Shown: positions 8,586 to 17,629 of the stretch, one piece after another
Layout: each line of letters starts with the position of its first letter
How positions within the stretch are numbered: position 1 is the first letter of the stretch
NCBI GenBank assembly: GCA_040755415.1
Contig: JBFMAZ010000022.1
Coordinates: 95,575 to 159,574 of the forward strand
Direction: 5' to 3'
Origin: QYQD01 sp040755415
GTDB lineage: Bacteria > Desulfobacterota > QYQD01
Length of the DNA stretch: 64,000 bases
Position numbers and translations under genes: made by a program
The notes under the pieces: model-generated
What the model was told of the DNA's origin: nothing
The model's input: the letters and a program-made list of their open reading frames with translations, nothing else
The model's database searches: none

Positions 8586-8843
8586 TTAAGGCTTTTTTAG
8601 AATATCATGGCTGCCGACTTTTCTCATGATATAGATGTCGCCTTCAATCTGAAAGGTAAAACGGTAAGAGTGGCTTACCCCGCCTTCCCAGATGTTCCTC
8701 GGATCTTGCATCTTTTTAATGTTTAGGGAAGGATGTTGTGAATCAGATAACAAAAACTCCAACTGTTTGTCGATTGCTTTCTGCACTGGCGGGGGCAGCT
8801 TACGGTAATCCCGGATAAAGTTTTTGGTAAAAACCAGCCTCAT
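8586..8843 (-). CDS. RelE/ParE-superfamily toxin
   Basis: An 85-residue basic protein with the RelE-fold pattern: LVFTKNFIRDYRKLPPPVQKAIDKQL at the N-terminus, then a hydrophobic strand region around SHSYRFTFQIEGDIYIMRKVGSHDI. Small proteins of this type are ribosome-dependent or free mRNA interferases. The ATG overlaps the stop of the upstream AbrB-type antitoxin gene by four bases, which is the classic toxin-antitoxin arrangement. The catalytic residues of RelE are not strictly conserved, so the exact activity is uncertain. Confidence 0.85.
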   Translation of the reverse strand: MRLVFTKNFIRDYRKLPPPVQKAIDKQLEFLLSDSQHPSLNIKKMQDPRNIWEGGVSHSYRFTFQIEGDIYIMRKVGSHDILKKP

Positions 8844-9124
8844 ATTTTAGTCTTCTTGAGGGCCCGGACGGCAGCTTTAATATTATCAAAAGGACCGACC
8901 ACATCACCCTTGGCTATGTCTTTGTCCGCCTGTGCCTCCCCTTCCTGCCACTCTTTGGTGTAAAAATACTCCTGGTCGGGATGAACCAGCTTGACCGGCT
9001 TCATAATTATGTCGCCATCCTTATTCTCTACTTCCACATAATCCCCAACAGCAAGATTGAGCTTTCTGCGTAGACCCTGTGGAATAGTAATCTGATAGTG
9101 TCTTTTGACCTTAACCAGCGGCAT
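8840..9124 (-). CDS. AbrB-type antitoxin
   Basis: A 94-residue protein whose first 50 residues form a SpoVT/AbrB swapped-hairpin DNA-binding domain (VKRHYQITIPQGLRRKL, then GDYVEVENKDGDIIMKP). The C-terminal part, rich in charged residues, probably wraps and neutralises the partner toxin. It is translated first, with the RelE-type toxin gene overlapping its stop. Such antitoxins normally repress their own promoter, which would lie in the AT-rich stretch just upstream (9125-9225). Confidence 0.88.
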   Translation of the reverse strand: MPLVKVKRHYQITIPQGLRRKLNLAVGDYVEVENKDGDIIMKPVKLVHPDQEYFYTKEWQEGEAQADKDIAKGDVVGPFDNIKAAVRALKKTKI

Positions 9125-9224
9125 AAAAATACCTCTTCCGTTCTTTACTATGACTTTATAAATTTATTAATTTTGTAATTTCATAATATCAGAGAGATAA
9201 CTTTTGTCAAGCGCTGAAATTTTC

Positions 9225-9375
9225 TTTCTTTACTTTTTCCCCTGTTTTCATCAATAATGCGGAGAAAGAAACGATATTAAGGCGGGATTGTCGCAGCATG
9301 GAGGGGCGCTATAGAATTTATTTCCTTCTGTCAAACATTTTGCAACGTAAGAATCAACGTCCCCATCGGGGGGCC
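9225..9375. repeat. Dispersed repeat D, intact copy
   Basis: This stretch runs without interruption from ttactttttcccctg through aatgcggagaaagaaacgat, ggcgggattgtcgcagcatg, ctatagaatttatttcc and tgtcaaacattttgcaacgt. The same order of words is found in two separated halves at 19066-19134 and 19834-19912, so this is the undisturbed version of that repeat. Confidence 0.75.
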
Positions 9376-9504
9376 TCAACAGGCCCTTATGCAGGCGTAC
9401 AGCGGATTATCCTGACTTTTTTAACAATGCCTTGAAAAATTATCTCAGCGTGATCCAGGGATGATCCAGGAGCGTGATCCGGGGACGTTGATTCTTACGT
9501 TGCA
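9341..9504. repeat. Transposon-like unit with perfect 24-bp inverted ends
   Basis: Positions 9341-9364 (starting TGCAACGTAAGAATC) are an exact reverse complement of 9481-9504 (ending GATTCTTACGTTGCA). The 116-base interior has three partial repeats of tgatccrggg and a small CCCC/GGGG hairpin, with no gene. A single near-copy of the left end is at 19884-19907. The structure fits a miniature transposable element mobilised in trans. Confidence 0.7.
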
Positions 9505-9532
9505 TAACTCCATTCCCGCCTTCTATCCAATC

Positions 9533-9551
9533 AGCCATGTAGGGTGGGCTG
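9533..9551 (+). repeat. 19-base direct repeat, copy 1
   Basis: AGCCATGTAGGGTGGGCTG occurs identically at 9533-9551, 18947-18965 and 21035-21053, each time in an intergenic position near an accessory-gene boundary. Confidence 0.8.
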
Positions 9552-9608
9552 GTTTCCCAATAGACTCCCGGACTTCAAGGAGTGGCCAATTTCTGAACGG
9601 CGAATGAC

Positions 9609-10439
9609 TCAGTTTCCAACCGTTCCGTCCATCTTACGGTTATTACCTTCGGAACAGTTTCCGAACTTTGACCGGATAGAACTGAGCGGAGTTATCTGGA
9701 GCACCCCATCGTCAGCCGCGACCTTGCAATTAACCCCATAAACGGCCCCTATCGTCTGCGAGGTTAATACAGCCTCTGGTTCTCCAAGGGCAAAGACGTC
9801 TCCATCTTTCAAGATGACCACCTTATCAGCGTATCTCGCGGCCAGATTAAGGTCATGCAAGGCGATAACTGTGGTAATCCGTCTCTGCACCGTTATTTCC
9901 CTTAGCAGGTCGAGAATCTCCAGTTCATGCCGAAGGTCCAGACCACTTAATGGTTCATCTAAAAGAAGAACCCTTGACTGTCGAACGAGAGCCTGCGCTA
10001 TCGAAACCATTTGCTTCTGTCCACCACTCAGTTCATCGAGAAACCTTGAAGCTAACCTTTCTATCCCAAGCCCCTCTAACACCTCTAGAGCAGGGGCGAG
10101 GTCCTCCTTGCCGACTCTCCAGGACAAGGATTGGATTCTGCCCAAAAGGACGGCTTCAAACACGGTTAAAACAGCCCGGGACGATTTTTCTTGGGGGAGG
10201 TAACTGACCCACTGCGTTATCTCGTCTTTCTTGAACCCGCTTGTCTCTTTCCCATCTAGCCTAATGGCACCCCTAGGCTTTAGCATGCCAGCGACACACT
10301 TTAGCAGCGTTGACTTCCCCGATGCATTTGGGCCAATGATAACCGTGACCTCACCCGGTAATGCCTCAAGATGAATATCGCGCAAGACCGGCCCCCCACC
10401 GTCATAGGCAAACAACAGCCTTTCAATTTGTAGCTTCAC
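9609..10439 (-). CDS. ABC transporter ATP-binding protein, FecE/BtuD type
   Basis: A 276-residue ATPase energising uptake of a metal chelate (siderophore, corrinoid or haem class). Walker A GPNASGKST (36-44), signature LSGGQ (137-141), Walker B VLLLDEP (157-163) and the switch His in ALHDLN (195) are present. The GTG start overlaps the stop of the permease gene by four bases (GTGA). It is the last gene of the leftward 9609-18423 operon. The tail after about residue 255 is a low-similarity extension (FGNCSEGNNRKMDG) not needed for function in the family. Confidence 0.93.
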   Translation of the reverse strand: MKLQIERLLFAYDGGGPVLRDIHLEALPGEVTVIIGPNASGKSTLLKCVAGMLKPRGAIRLDGKETSGFKKDEITQWVSYLPQEKSSRAVLTVFEAVLLGRIQSLSWRVGKEDLAPALEVLEGLGIERLASRFLDELSGGQKQMVSIAQALVRQSRVLLLDEPLSGLDLRHELEILDLLREITVQRRITTVIALHDLNLAARYADKVVILKDGDVFALGEPEAVLTSQTIGAVYGVNCKVAADDGVLQITPLSSIRSKFGNCSEGNNRKMDGTVGN

Positions 10440-11479
10440 CAGTACCCGATCCTTCTTTTAAACATCAAAGAAACGAAAAAAGGTACGCCGATAAAGGAAG
10501 TGACGATTCCTATTGGTAAGATGGCGCCAGGAATGGCCAACTTACTCACCGCCGATGCCGCAGAAAGCAAAACGGCTCCCGCCAGAGCAGATGTCGGCAA
10601 GAAGAATCTCTGATCCTCGCCAACAAGCATTCGTGCTATATGGGGCCCGGCCAGCCCTATAAAACCTATGGTGCCAACAAAGCAGACGGCAGCCCCGGTA
10701 AGAATGGAGACCCAGATAAATACTTTGAGCCGGAGTCTTTCTACATTGATGCCCAGGCTCTTAGCCTTTTCATCTCCAAGCCTCAGAGCAGTGAGCTTCC
10801 AGGCATCTTTAGCCAGCACAGGCACGGTCACTATGAGAATCGTGGTGGAGATTGCCAATTTTAGCCAGGTAGTTCTGAAAAGATTCCCGAAAAGCCAGAA
10901 GACCACTGCCTGTAACTGCTGCTCCGAAGCGATATATTGCAACAAAGCTGTTGCGGACTGGAATAAAAAGAGTATGGCAATTCCTGCCAGCACCATGGTC
11001 TCGGCGCTTAATTTCGCTTTCCTGGCGATAGCGTATATCAGGAGGCAGGTGAGCATAGCGAAGAAGAAGGCATTGATTGGTACAATGAAGTGTTCTCCGT
11101 AAGGGATAATACCAACGCCAAGGACAAGAGCCAGGGCAGCGCCAAATCCAGCGGCCGCAGAGATACCGAGCGTATAGGGGCTGGCCAGGGGATTGTCCAG
11201 TATCGTTTGCATCTCGGCACCGGCGATAGCAAGCGAAGCGCCGACCACTACCGCCATCAGGGCAATCGGCAGTCTGAGGTTCCAGACGATGACGGACGTG
11301 GCAGGCCAAACCGAATCCGGCGCCCAGATTGCCAAGAGGATTTCGGTAATTGACAGCCACGCCGGCCCTACCGCCATATCTACGAAAAGCATCAGCACAA
11401 CTGCGATCGCCAGCGAGACAACTATGGCATACTTGCGGCCGGTTATTTGCTGATATAGCTCTTCAGCCTGAGTAACCAA
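10436..11479 (-). CDS. FecCD-family ABC transporter permease
   Basis: A 347-residue inner-membrane protein with about nine or ten hydrophobic segments. Family landmarks are FVDMAVGPAWLSITEIL near the N-terminus, LRLPIALMAVVVGASLAIAG, the cytoplasmic coupling loop LRLGDEKAKSLGINVERLR and the region GTIGFIGLAGPHIARMLVG. It forms a homodimer that passes the substrate delivered by the binding protein into the cytoplasm. The start is a TTG 13 bases after the binding-protein gene. Substrate cannot be told from the permease, since this family covers iron siderophores, haem and vitamin B12. Confidence 0.93.
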   Translation of the reverse strand: MVTQAEELYQQITGRKYAIVVSLAIAVVLMLFVDMAVGPAWLSITEILLAIWAPDSVWPATSVIVWNLRLPIALMAVVVGASLAIAGAEMQTILDNPLASPYTLGISAAAGFGAALALVLGVGIIPYGEHFIVPINAFFFAMLTCLLIYAIARKAKLSAETMVLAGIAILFLFQSATALLQYIASEQQLQAVVFWLFGNLFRTTWLKLAISTTILIVTVPVLAKDAWKLTALRLGDEKAKSLGINVERLRLKVFIWVSILTGAAVCFVGTIGFIGLAGPHIARMLVGEDQRFFLPTSALAGAVLLSAASAVSKLAIPGAILPIGIVTSFIGVPFFVSLMFKRRIGYW

Positions 11480-11492
11480 TTTTCACCCGTTC

Positions 11493-12665
11493 CTAATCTT
11501 GGACGCCTATCATCCAGATACCGCTGTAACCCATAGGCTGAAACTTCTTATCAAATTCCCTGAGATCCGTCTCCGGATCTAAGTTCTTGAATTCATCGGG
11601 GTGTAACCACTTGGCAACAGTCTGTATTACGGCGAAGGTGTAAATATTGTTGTAGATAAGATAAGACGAATCGAAAATGCCATAGACTCTGCCATTTTTC
11701 ACCGCATTGAGAGTGTTCCAGCCCGGCCTTTCTGTAACAGCCTTTAGGAAAAGCCGCATCGAACTTTCAGGGGTCTCATGGATGCCAGACTTCATGGAAC
11801 TATGAGTCTCACACCAGGACCCGCCGAATGAAGATATTATTATGAAATCCGGGTTTATTTTTAGCAGATATTCAGGGGCTATCGCGCCCCGTTCTTTTAT
11901 AATGTCTTCAGCGATGTTTATGCCCCCTGCCTTGGCCACTATGACGCCCCACCCAGCATAACCACAGGTCCAGCCATATTGAGAAGACCTCTTCGAGATG
12001 CCTTCCAGGTAACCCTTGGGCTTGGGCTTTTTAATTTTTTGTAAGCGGCTAACTACCTCGTCAACCCGCTTTTGATAAAAATCCGCAATTTCCTGCGCTC
12101 TCTTTTCTTTACCCAGTAAAGCGCCCAGCAATAATGTGCTTGGTATAGTGTTTTCAAATGGTTTTTTCCAGTAGTCTACGATAACTGTTGGAATTCCCGC
12201 CTGCTCCATTCTGGCTATGTCCTCTGCTATACCCTCATATTTATCTATCAGCATCCACAGAGGAAATATGACCACGTCAGGCTTGAGCGAGATAACCTTT
12301 TCCACGCTAAAGGTACCCTTTGCATGGCTGCCCACATCCGGTATGGCCTCTACTATCCCAGGATTTTTTTGTTTGTACTCTTTGTAGATATTCTGATCAC
12401 TCATAGGGGTTATCTTTCCCCACCCTGCTATTTTTTCCAGAAAGCCCTCACCCGCTACGGCAGCAAATGTGGGGAGATGTCTGTCGAAGCATAGGACCAC
12501 CTTCTTAACTGGCACGTTCACCGACACCTGTCGCCCGGCCATATCCGTGACCGTAATCCGATTCGGCGACGGCATCTTATCTTCTGTATCACAGCCTCCC
12601 ACCAGCATTGCTATCAAGGCCGTGACCAGAACGATTGAGACCAATTTTACTTTTCCAGTTCGCAT
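11493..12665 (-). CDS. Periplasmic metal-chelate-binding lipoprotein (FecB/BtuF class)
   Basis: A 390-residue binding protein for the FecCD-type importer. The signal peptide MRTGKVKLVSIVLVTALIA ends in a lipobox (MLVGGC), so it is anchored by lipid, probably to the periplasmic side of the inner membrane. The mature part has RITVTDMAGRQVSVNVPVKKVV, SLKPDVVIFPLW and YLLKINPDFIII, all typical of the fold with a long central helix. The ATG at 12665 is chosen since it places the charged n-region first; an in-frame TTG 18 bases upstream (12683) is possible. Unlike simple siderophore binders it is long, with an insertion rich in aromatic residues around residues 250-330. Confidence 0.9.
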   Translation of the reverse strand: MRTGKVKLVSIVLVTALIAMLVGGCDTEDKMPSPNRITVTDMAGRQVSVNVPVKKVVLCFDRHLPTFAAVAGEGFLEKIAGWGKITPMSDQNIYKEYKQKNPGIVEAIPDVGSHAKGTFSVEKVISLKPDVVIFPLWMLIDKYEGIAEDIARMEQAGIPTVIVDYWKKPFENTIPSTLLLGALLGKEKRAQEIADFYQKRVDEVVSRLQKIKKPKPKGYLEGISKRSSQYGWTCGYAGWGVIVAKAGGINIAEDIIKERGAIAPEYLLKINPDFIIISSFGGSWCETHSSMKSGIHETPESSMRLFLKAVTERPGWNTLNAVKNGRVYGIFDSSYLIYNNIYTFAVIQTVAKWLHPDEFKNLDPETDLREFDKKFQPMGYSGIWMIGVQD

Positions 12666-12703
12666 AATTATTGATTCTGACAAAAATAATGTCTTATTTG
12701 TTT

Positions 12704-12813
12704 TGTCATGCCTGCGAAGGCAGGCATCCAGAACCAGCGATTTTACTGGATTCCCGCTGGCCCCGTACTTGATACGGGGTTACCCCGTGGGTTCCTGCTT
12801 TCGCAGGAATGAC
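12704..12813. repeat. Dispersed palindromic (REP-like) repeat
   Basis: Three neighbouring hairpins: ATGCCTGC-gaag-GCAGGCAT, CCCCGT-acttgat-ACGGGG and TTCCTGC-tttc-GCAGGAA, in the gap between the radical SAM gene and the binding-protein gene. This is the common 'gtcattcctgcgaaagcaggaa' type of bacterial intergenic repeat. A related unit is at 26803-26922. It could stabilise or attenuate the operon transcript at this point. Confidence 0.7.
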
Positions 12814-12936
12814 ACACGGGGCGGGAATGACAGAAAAAACTCTAATGCGGACATTGTTTATGCAGCTTTCAATAGTCCCTAAGAAGGGGAAAAATGAGCA
12901 TATGCCCCCCGAATTCCCTTCACCAATAAGGAACGG

Positions 12937-13986
12937 CTATAACTTCATCAATCCTCCTATTTCTTCTAAATGGGTCAAGACCCACCTGTGAGGCCAGGGG
13001 CAACCTTTGCATTGGTCAGTTGCTTTCTTGTTACGATTGATGAAGGCCCGATAGTCTTCAATAGATTTGAGCTCAAAGATGTGAGTCGACGAAGCCACTC
13101 CAGTGGTACAACTCTCGATCAGCCCATCGTTTAATACGGCCAAGTAATAAATGCCACCTTCGCAGCTATGGGGAGATGAACCGCCCGTGTACATCTGATA
13201 AACGCCTGCGGGAGTGCACACGCCCATCTTTGGTTTTAACTGGGTGAAGAAACAATCTTCGTTACCGAGTAAATATCCTTCTGATTTCATTGCCCACAAT
13301 TTCTCGAACGTTCGCTCAACTTCAAATAAATCTTCTTCACCAAGCGCAAGCTCTTCTGTATAGCTGTGGTTCACCACCCCCCTAACCATCAGCGAAAATC
13401 GGATCGGTATGCCAAGTTCAGAAAATCGACGAAGCATCTCCGGTAGTATGGTTAAGTTATATTTTGTAACCACAGCAGCTACACTGGTTTTAAATCTGAA
13501 TTTCGAATTAACGATGTATTGCAGGATACGCTCTAACTCCGCTGTTAAACTCTTGCCGAATTTGGGATGTCTATCGTTATCCAAAGTATCAATAGAAAAG
13601 CCGAGGCTATCCAATCCCGCCTCATCCAAGGCGTGCAGAAATTTTTCATTAAGACATCGCCCATTCGTCAAAATCGAAACGATCGTATCACGCGCGGAAA
13701 TGTAATCAACCACATCTAACACGTAGGGCGAGAGTAAAGGCTCACCGCCGACCAGACTAATCATTCGATTCCCCAGCACATAAGCAATATCCGCCACGCG
13801 TTTCCATTCTTCAAGCCCCATGTCATTGTTGGTAAGCGATTTTTTTTGAGCACAGTAAGTGCAGCTCAGGTTACACGCCCCCGTAAGGAATAGACATGTT
13901 TGATAAGGATGTATATCCCCAGCGATTGCCCGCTCTAGGCTTGATAGATAGGCTTTTTGCTTTGCCATGCGATTGTGCTTGTACAT
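12937..13986 (-). CDS. Radical SAM protein with C-terminal cysteine-rich (SPASM-like) region
   Basis: A 349-residue protein with the radical SAM cluster motif CNLSCTYCAQ (CX3CX2C) at about residues 38-45, a GGEPLL motif (about 80) and LTNGR. The C-terminal third has further cysteines (GVCTPAG, HSCEGG, ESCTTG, and QCKGCPW at about 327-333), which suggest auxiliary iron-sulfur clusters as in SPASM proteins. It lies inside an operon for TonB/ABC uptake plus a double-cubane-type reductase, so it may modify the imported compound, mature a metal cofactor or modify a peptide. No short precursor-peptide gene is evident next to it. The substrate is unknown. Confidence 0.85.
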   Translation of the reverse strand: MYKHNRMAKQKAYLSSLERAIAGDIHPYQTCLFLTGACNLSCTYCAQKKSLTNNDMGLEEWKRVADIAYVLGNRMISLVGGEPLLSPYVLDVVDYISARDTIVSILTNGRCLNEKFLHALDEAGLDSLGFSIDTLDNDRHPKFGKSLTAELERILQYIVNSKFRFKTSVAAVVTKYNLTILPEMLRRFSELGIPIRFSLMVRGVVNHSYTEELALGEEDLFEVERTFEKLWAMKSEGYLLGNEDCFFTQLKPKMGVCTPAGVYQMYTGGSSPHSCEGGIYYLAVLNDGLIESCTTGVASSTHIFELKSIEDYRAFINRNKKATDQCKGCPWPHRWVLTHLEEIGGLMKL

Positions 13987-14094
13987 ATGAATATTGTCCC
14001 TTTTTGCAATGTTTTTTTAATTCTCTGGTTCATATGAGATTTTTGATTCGATTAATGGAGTCATGTGTTTCGCTTCCCACTTTTCTCTTTATAA

Positions 14095-16353
14095 TTAATA
14101 AGTTAAAGTTAACTCACAAAACCATGACCTGCCGGGCGCCTTGTCCGAATAGAAGTAATCCTCGTCAAAGATATTGTCCACAGAAAAGGAGAGTGTCGCA
14201 AATTTCGTAATATTGTAAGAGACTTTTGCATCTGCAACAAAATATGGGTCGTATGAACCATAGACACCATCTACTTCGTCACTGTTGTCATCATTTTTAT
14301 AAATTTTACTAACGTATCTACCAACAATGCTGGCAGAAAAGGGGCCTTTGGATAGGTCAGCACCGATGTTGAACATCTTTTCGGGAACCATTGTCAGGTT
14401 TTTTCCTACAATTTCCGGCTTTGCTGAATTTTCCGTTACCTCTGAATCGGTATAAGTGAAGTTTGCAAAAAGTCTGAGCCAATTTCCAATGCCCTGCTCA
14501 ACTTCAAGTTCTATACCTTTACATTTAGCCTTACCTACATTTGAATATTGGTAAAGGGTAGGTGTAGTCAGTGCCATATAGATGAGGTCCTTCATATAAT
14601 TCTCAAAATATGTGGCCGTTATCTTCGCCCCTTTCCATAATGCCTGTTCAGCGCCTATATCCCATGACGTCATGGTCTCTGGCTCCAAATCGGGATTTCC
14701 TTCATTAGTGATTCCCGTCGGTCCAGTCCATTTCATATAAAGGTCAACAATTGTCGGGGCGTTGAAAGCCTTTCCTGCGGATGCCCTAATGGTTGTCTTT
14801 TCAAATGGTTTATATACAACGGCAGCCTTTGGGCTAAAGGATGATTTATCTCTCGATTCATAACTGATATCAGAGACACCTAACTGAAAGATATACCCAT
14901 CGTATGTTTCCCACCAATCCTGTCTGAAACCAATATATGCGGTCAGGTTATCAAGAATCATTATCTCGTCCTGGACAAATAAGGAATATGCCCTGTCCTT
15001 ACCACTTGATTTCTGGAAAAGGGTGGTCTTTGTGTCCTCATCTTGCCAGTCAGTACGTAAAGAGTTTTCGTTTGATGCTCTATTACGTGTGAAGGAGCCT
15101 CCAAAAGTAAGGAGGTGTCTCTCAAATAGAGGGACTGTAAATACTAATTCAGAACTAAATAAGTTGTCTGATGGGTGCCACCATTCTGCTCCAGGTCCAC
15201 CAGAACGTGTTGAGCTGCTGGTTGGAATTCCTGATCCGTAAGTCGCATTAACATAACTAAGGGAGAGTTTTGTTTTGACTGTAGATATCTCTGTTTCGTA
15301 GCTTATATTATACGCATCCTGTTCTCGACGAAAGTCATGCCAGGTGAGAAAGGAATTTTCACCTACAGTTCCATATGACCAGACAGGATTACCTGCCGCA
15401 TCTTCCAGGTAAGTATGGGGATCATCCCAGCGCTCCCCCCAACGGTTTTTATGATACACAAATTTGATTTTTGAAGTCTTAGAAAAGTCATATCCTGCCT
15501 TGAGGGTTATATTGTCATCCCAATATACATTGTCCCCTGCGTCGCCAATCAAATACCTGGTGTTACCCATCGTGTCTGTTGTGGAAGACCAGCCTGAAAT
15601 TCCTGCTGTTGGCTGGGCGCTCTGGACATTATAGACTGTGGGAAAACCATTTGTATCCTTTCTCCCATAGCTCAGAAAAATACTCAGTTTATCCTTAAAT
15701 TTATCGCCATAGGATAAATAGAATCTCCTTAAATCATCCGATGCCTCACCTCTCTCCCAGCTTGAACCATAGCCACTTTTTATAATAAATTCCCTTTTTC
15801 CAGGCATCTTTGTTATAATGTTTACAACACCTCCCATTGCGTGATTACCGTAAAGACTTGAAAAGGGCCCCTTGGCAACCTCAATCCTATCTATTTCCTC
15901 TGGGGCTAATCCCGAAATTCCAGGTAAGTTTCCAACCATGGGGTCATTAAGGGTTATGTTATCCATTATAACCAATGTCCTTCCTCGACCAAAGGGGACT
16001 CCCCTTAAAGTAATCTGGGGATTTCTATCTTGGACGCCTTTGGCGCGAATGAGAAACACTCCCGGAAGCGTGTTCAGTCCCTGATCAACAGTCTGGATAT
16101 TTCTTTTTTCTATATCTTTATCTGTAACAACAGAGATACTGCCAGGAGCTGTCGCTGCCTCCTTTTCCGTCCTTGTTGCAGTTACAATGATATCTTCCAA
16201 TACAACAAGTTTCTCCTTTTTAGCGGATTCTACCTGGTTATCCTTTGCCTCTGCAGTTTTTTCTTCCTTAGGCCCTTCTGTGTCTTGGGCAAGACTAATT
16301 TGAGTTAAACCAAAGAAGACCGTAAATACCGAAATAATAAATAATCTAACCAT
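14095..16353 (-). CDS. TonB-dependent outer-membrane receptor
   Basis: About 752 residues from the ATG at 16353, chosen because the signal peptide MVRLFIISVFTVFFGLTQISLAQ starts there; a GTG at 16365 with GGAGG five bases before it is equally plausible. After a charged linker comes a possible TonB box/plug start (LEDIIVTATRTEKEA), the plug with GVPFGRGRTLVIMDNI and VAKGPFSSLYGNHAMGGVVNIIT, and then a 22-strand barrel ending in the aromatic C-terminus FCELTLTY. Such receptors import siderophores, corrinoids or other chelates. It is third in the operon, after the activase and the double-cubane-type protein. The size fits BtuB/FepA-like receptors, but the ligand is not evident. Confidence 0.95.
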   Translation of the reverse strand: MVRLFIISVFTVFFGLTQISLAQDTEGPKEEKTAEAKDNQVESAKKEKLVVLEDIIVTATRTEKEAATAPGSISVVTDKDIEKRNIQTVDQGLNTLPGVFLIRAKGVQDRNPQITLRGVPFGRGRTLVIMDNITLNDPMVGNLPGISGLAPEEIDRIEVAKGPFSSLYGNHAMGGVVNIITKMPGKREFIIKSGYGSSWERGEASDDLRRFYLSYGDKFKDKLSIFLSYGRKDTNGFPTVYNVQSAQPTAGISGWSSTTDTMGNTRYLIGDAGDNVYWDDNITLKAGYDFSKTSKIKFVYHKNRWGERWDDPHTYLEDAAGNPVWSYGTVGENSFLTWHDFRREQDAYNISYETEISTVKTKLSLSYVNATYGSGIPTSSSTRSGGPGAEWWHPSDNLFSSELVFTVPLFERHLLTFGGSFTRNRASNENSLRTDWQDEDTKTTLFQKSSGKDRAYSLFVQDEIMILDNLTAYIGFRQDWWETYDGYIFQLGVSDISYESRDKSSFSPKAAVVYKPFEKTTIRASAGKAFNAPTIVDLYMKWTGPTGITNEGNPDLEPETMTSWDIGAEQALWKGAKITATYFENYMKDLIYMALTTPTLYQYSNVGKAKCKGIELEVEQGIGNWLRLFANFTYTDSEVTENSAKPEIVGKNLTMVPEKMFNIGADLSKGPFSASIVGRYVSKIYKNDDNSDEVDGVYGSYDPYFVADAKVSYNITKFATLSFSVDNIFDEDYFYSDKAPGRSWFCELTLTY

Positions 16354-16435
16354 TCCCTTATCCACCTTAACCTCCCCTTCTGCAATTGATATCCGCTCGA
16401 CCATGCGTTTTCCTTGTCCGTCAGCATAGGCTTTC

Positions 16436-17629
16436 CTAACTCTGTGCGCATCTATCAGAGACATGCCTTCTCCCCATGGTCATCTGTTCTATAAATCCCT
16501 CCACTCGGACCCTGAGCTGCCCCACGTCGGATTTGGAAAAGTCTGTAACTACATGGAGAAAGGGAAGCCCATGCTTCCCTTTGACCAGCTCGGAAACTCT
16601 ATATGACTCGATATTAAACGTATGGCAGAACTGCCAGGTCAGATCGATTACACCCTGGATCCGGTACTCTGATATCAGTCGGTCTATTTGTTCAAAGCGG
16701 GAGGTATTAGGCGTCATGCATGAACAGGTGACCCGAAGATACCTTTCGGCCAGGGCTTGAATGGGATCTTCTGCTTCCTCATCCGCAAGATCGTCGAAGC
16801 GTGTTACCCCGCCGCATCCCTCCTGGCACACGACTACCCCGCCGCATTCCTCAACCAATTTCAGCACCTTATCACACCCGAGACTGTTTCCCAGACCGGT
16901 CCACAATATCCGTGGCCGGGCGGGGGAGCAGGCGAATTCCTTGTCCCTTATCCGTCGCTTCAGTTCAGCGAGCAGTCTAGTGAGATTTGAAACATACTCC
17001 TCGCGGTCAACGGTGTAACCGAATTTGGTGCTTGAACCCACGAGGTCCCTGCCCATAATCGGTACGGGGTGGTGTTTTCGGCAGGCGTGGATCTCTTTGA
17101 GAAGCCGGCGTTCCTTGTTGATCTGTTTGATGGCCTTCCGCAGATCCTCGTTTGAGATCATGACGCCCAATTGCCCTTCGAGAAAGACTTTCAATTTCCG
17201 CATTTCGGCTATCCAGTGTATGAGAGCATCCCTTTCGTCCGGCTTTTGCGGGAGGTCCATAACGTGTATCGGTTTTTCGCGCGCCAGGAGCTCGTACATC
17301 TTTTTCCGGCCGTCGCAGGTCGTTTCCCCCACTATGCAATCCGCAAGCGGAAATATGGGGCAGGTATTTGAGACGGACCGGCCATATGTGGCCTTGACCA
17401 TCGGGCACTGATCTGCAGGGAGCACCTTTTCCGCGGCAGCAATGGGCTCTCCCGTTGTGCCGCAGAGACCTACCGGTATGGCACCCGCGGCCAGCGCCAT
17501 CTCAATTGGGAAATAGGAGCACATGAACCCTACCACCTTTTTGCCTTCATCTTTCGCCATCTCCAGTTTCAGGGCGAGTTCGGTCCTTACCTCACCAATA
17601 GTCTCTTTCGGCTTCAAATCCATGACCAT
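16436..17629 (-). CDS. Double-cubane cluster / 2-hydroxyacyl-CoA dehydratase-family iron-sulfur protein
   Basis: A 397-residue member of the HgdB/FldC/BcrB superfamily. Conserved cysteines are at residues 37 (GFMCSYFPIE), 56, 75 (DQCPMVK), 90, 98 and 105 (GETTCDGRKKMYE). Only one such subunit is present, with no CoA-transferase or second dehydratase subunit, which resembles single-subunit double-cubane-cluster proteins rather than heterodimeric dehydratases. The neighbouring activase would deliver low-potential electrons at the cost of ATP. The substrate is unknown; the operon with TonB and ABC importers suggests a small imported molecule or chelate. A second ATG six bases downstream has the better spacing to AGAGG. 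The start overlaps the activase stop by 16 bases. Confidence 0.85.
   Translation of the reverse strand: MVMDLKPKETIGEVRTELALKLEMAKDEGKKVVGFMCSYFPIEMALAAGAIPVGLCGTTGEPIAAAEKVLPADQCPMVKATYGRSVSNTCPIFPLADCIVGETTCDGRKKMYELLAREKPIHVMDLPQKPDERDALIHWIAEMRKLKVFLEGQLGVMISNEDLRKAIKQINKERRLLKEIHACRKHHPVPIMGRDLVGSSTKFGYTVDREEYVSNLTRLLAELKRRIRDKEFACSPARPRILWTGLGNSLGCDKVLKLVEECGGVVVCQEGCGGVTRFDDLADEEAEDPIQALAERYLRVTCSCMTPNTSRFEQIDRLISEYRIQGVIDLTWQFCHTFNIESYRVSELVKGKHGLPFLHVVTDFSKSDVGQLRVRVEGFIEQMTMGRRHVSDRCAQS

Larger units (their letters stand above)
9125..9608. other. Intergenic gap with composite repeats
   Basis: The 484-base gap lies between the antitoxin gene and the ABC ATPase stop. It holds an AT-rich promoter-like stretch, then the dispersed repeat D (about 9225-9375), which runs into a transposon-like inverted-repeat unit (9341-9504), and the first copy of a 19-base word (9533-9551). 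No coding frame is convincing. Confidence 0.55.

Noticed and set aside
9950..11360. Rightward and leftward alternative frames of 70-180 codons over the ABC genes
   Set aside because: They are antisense or shifted frames of clearly conserved ATPase and permease genes.
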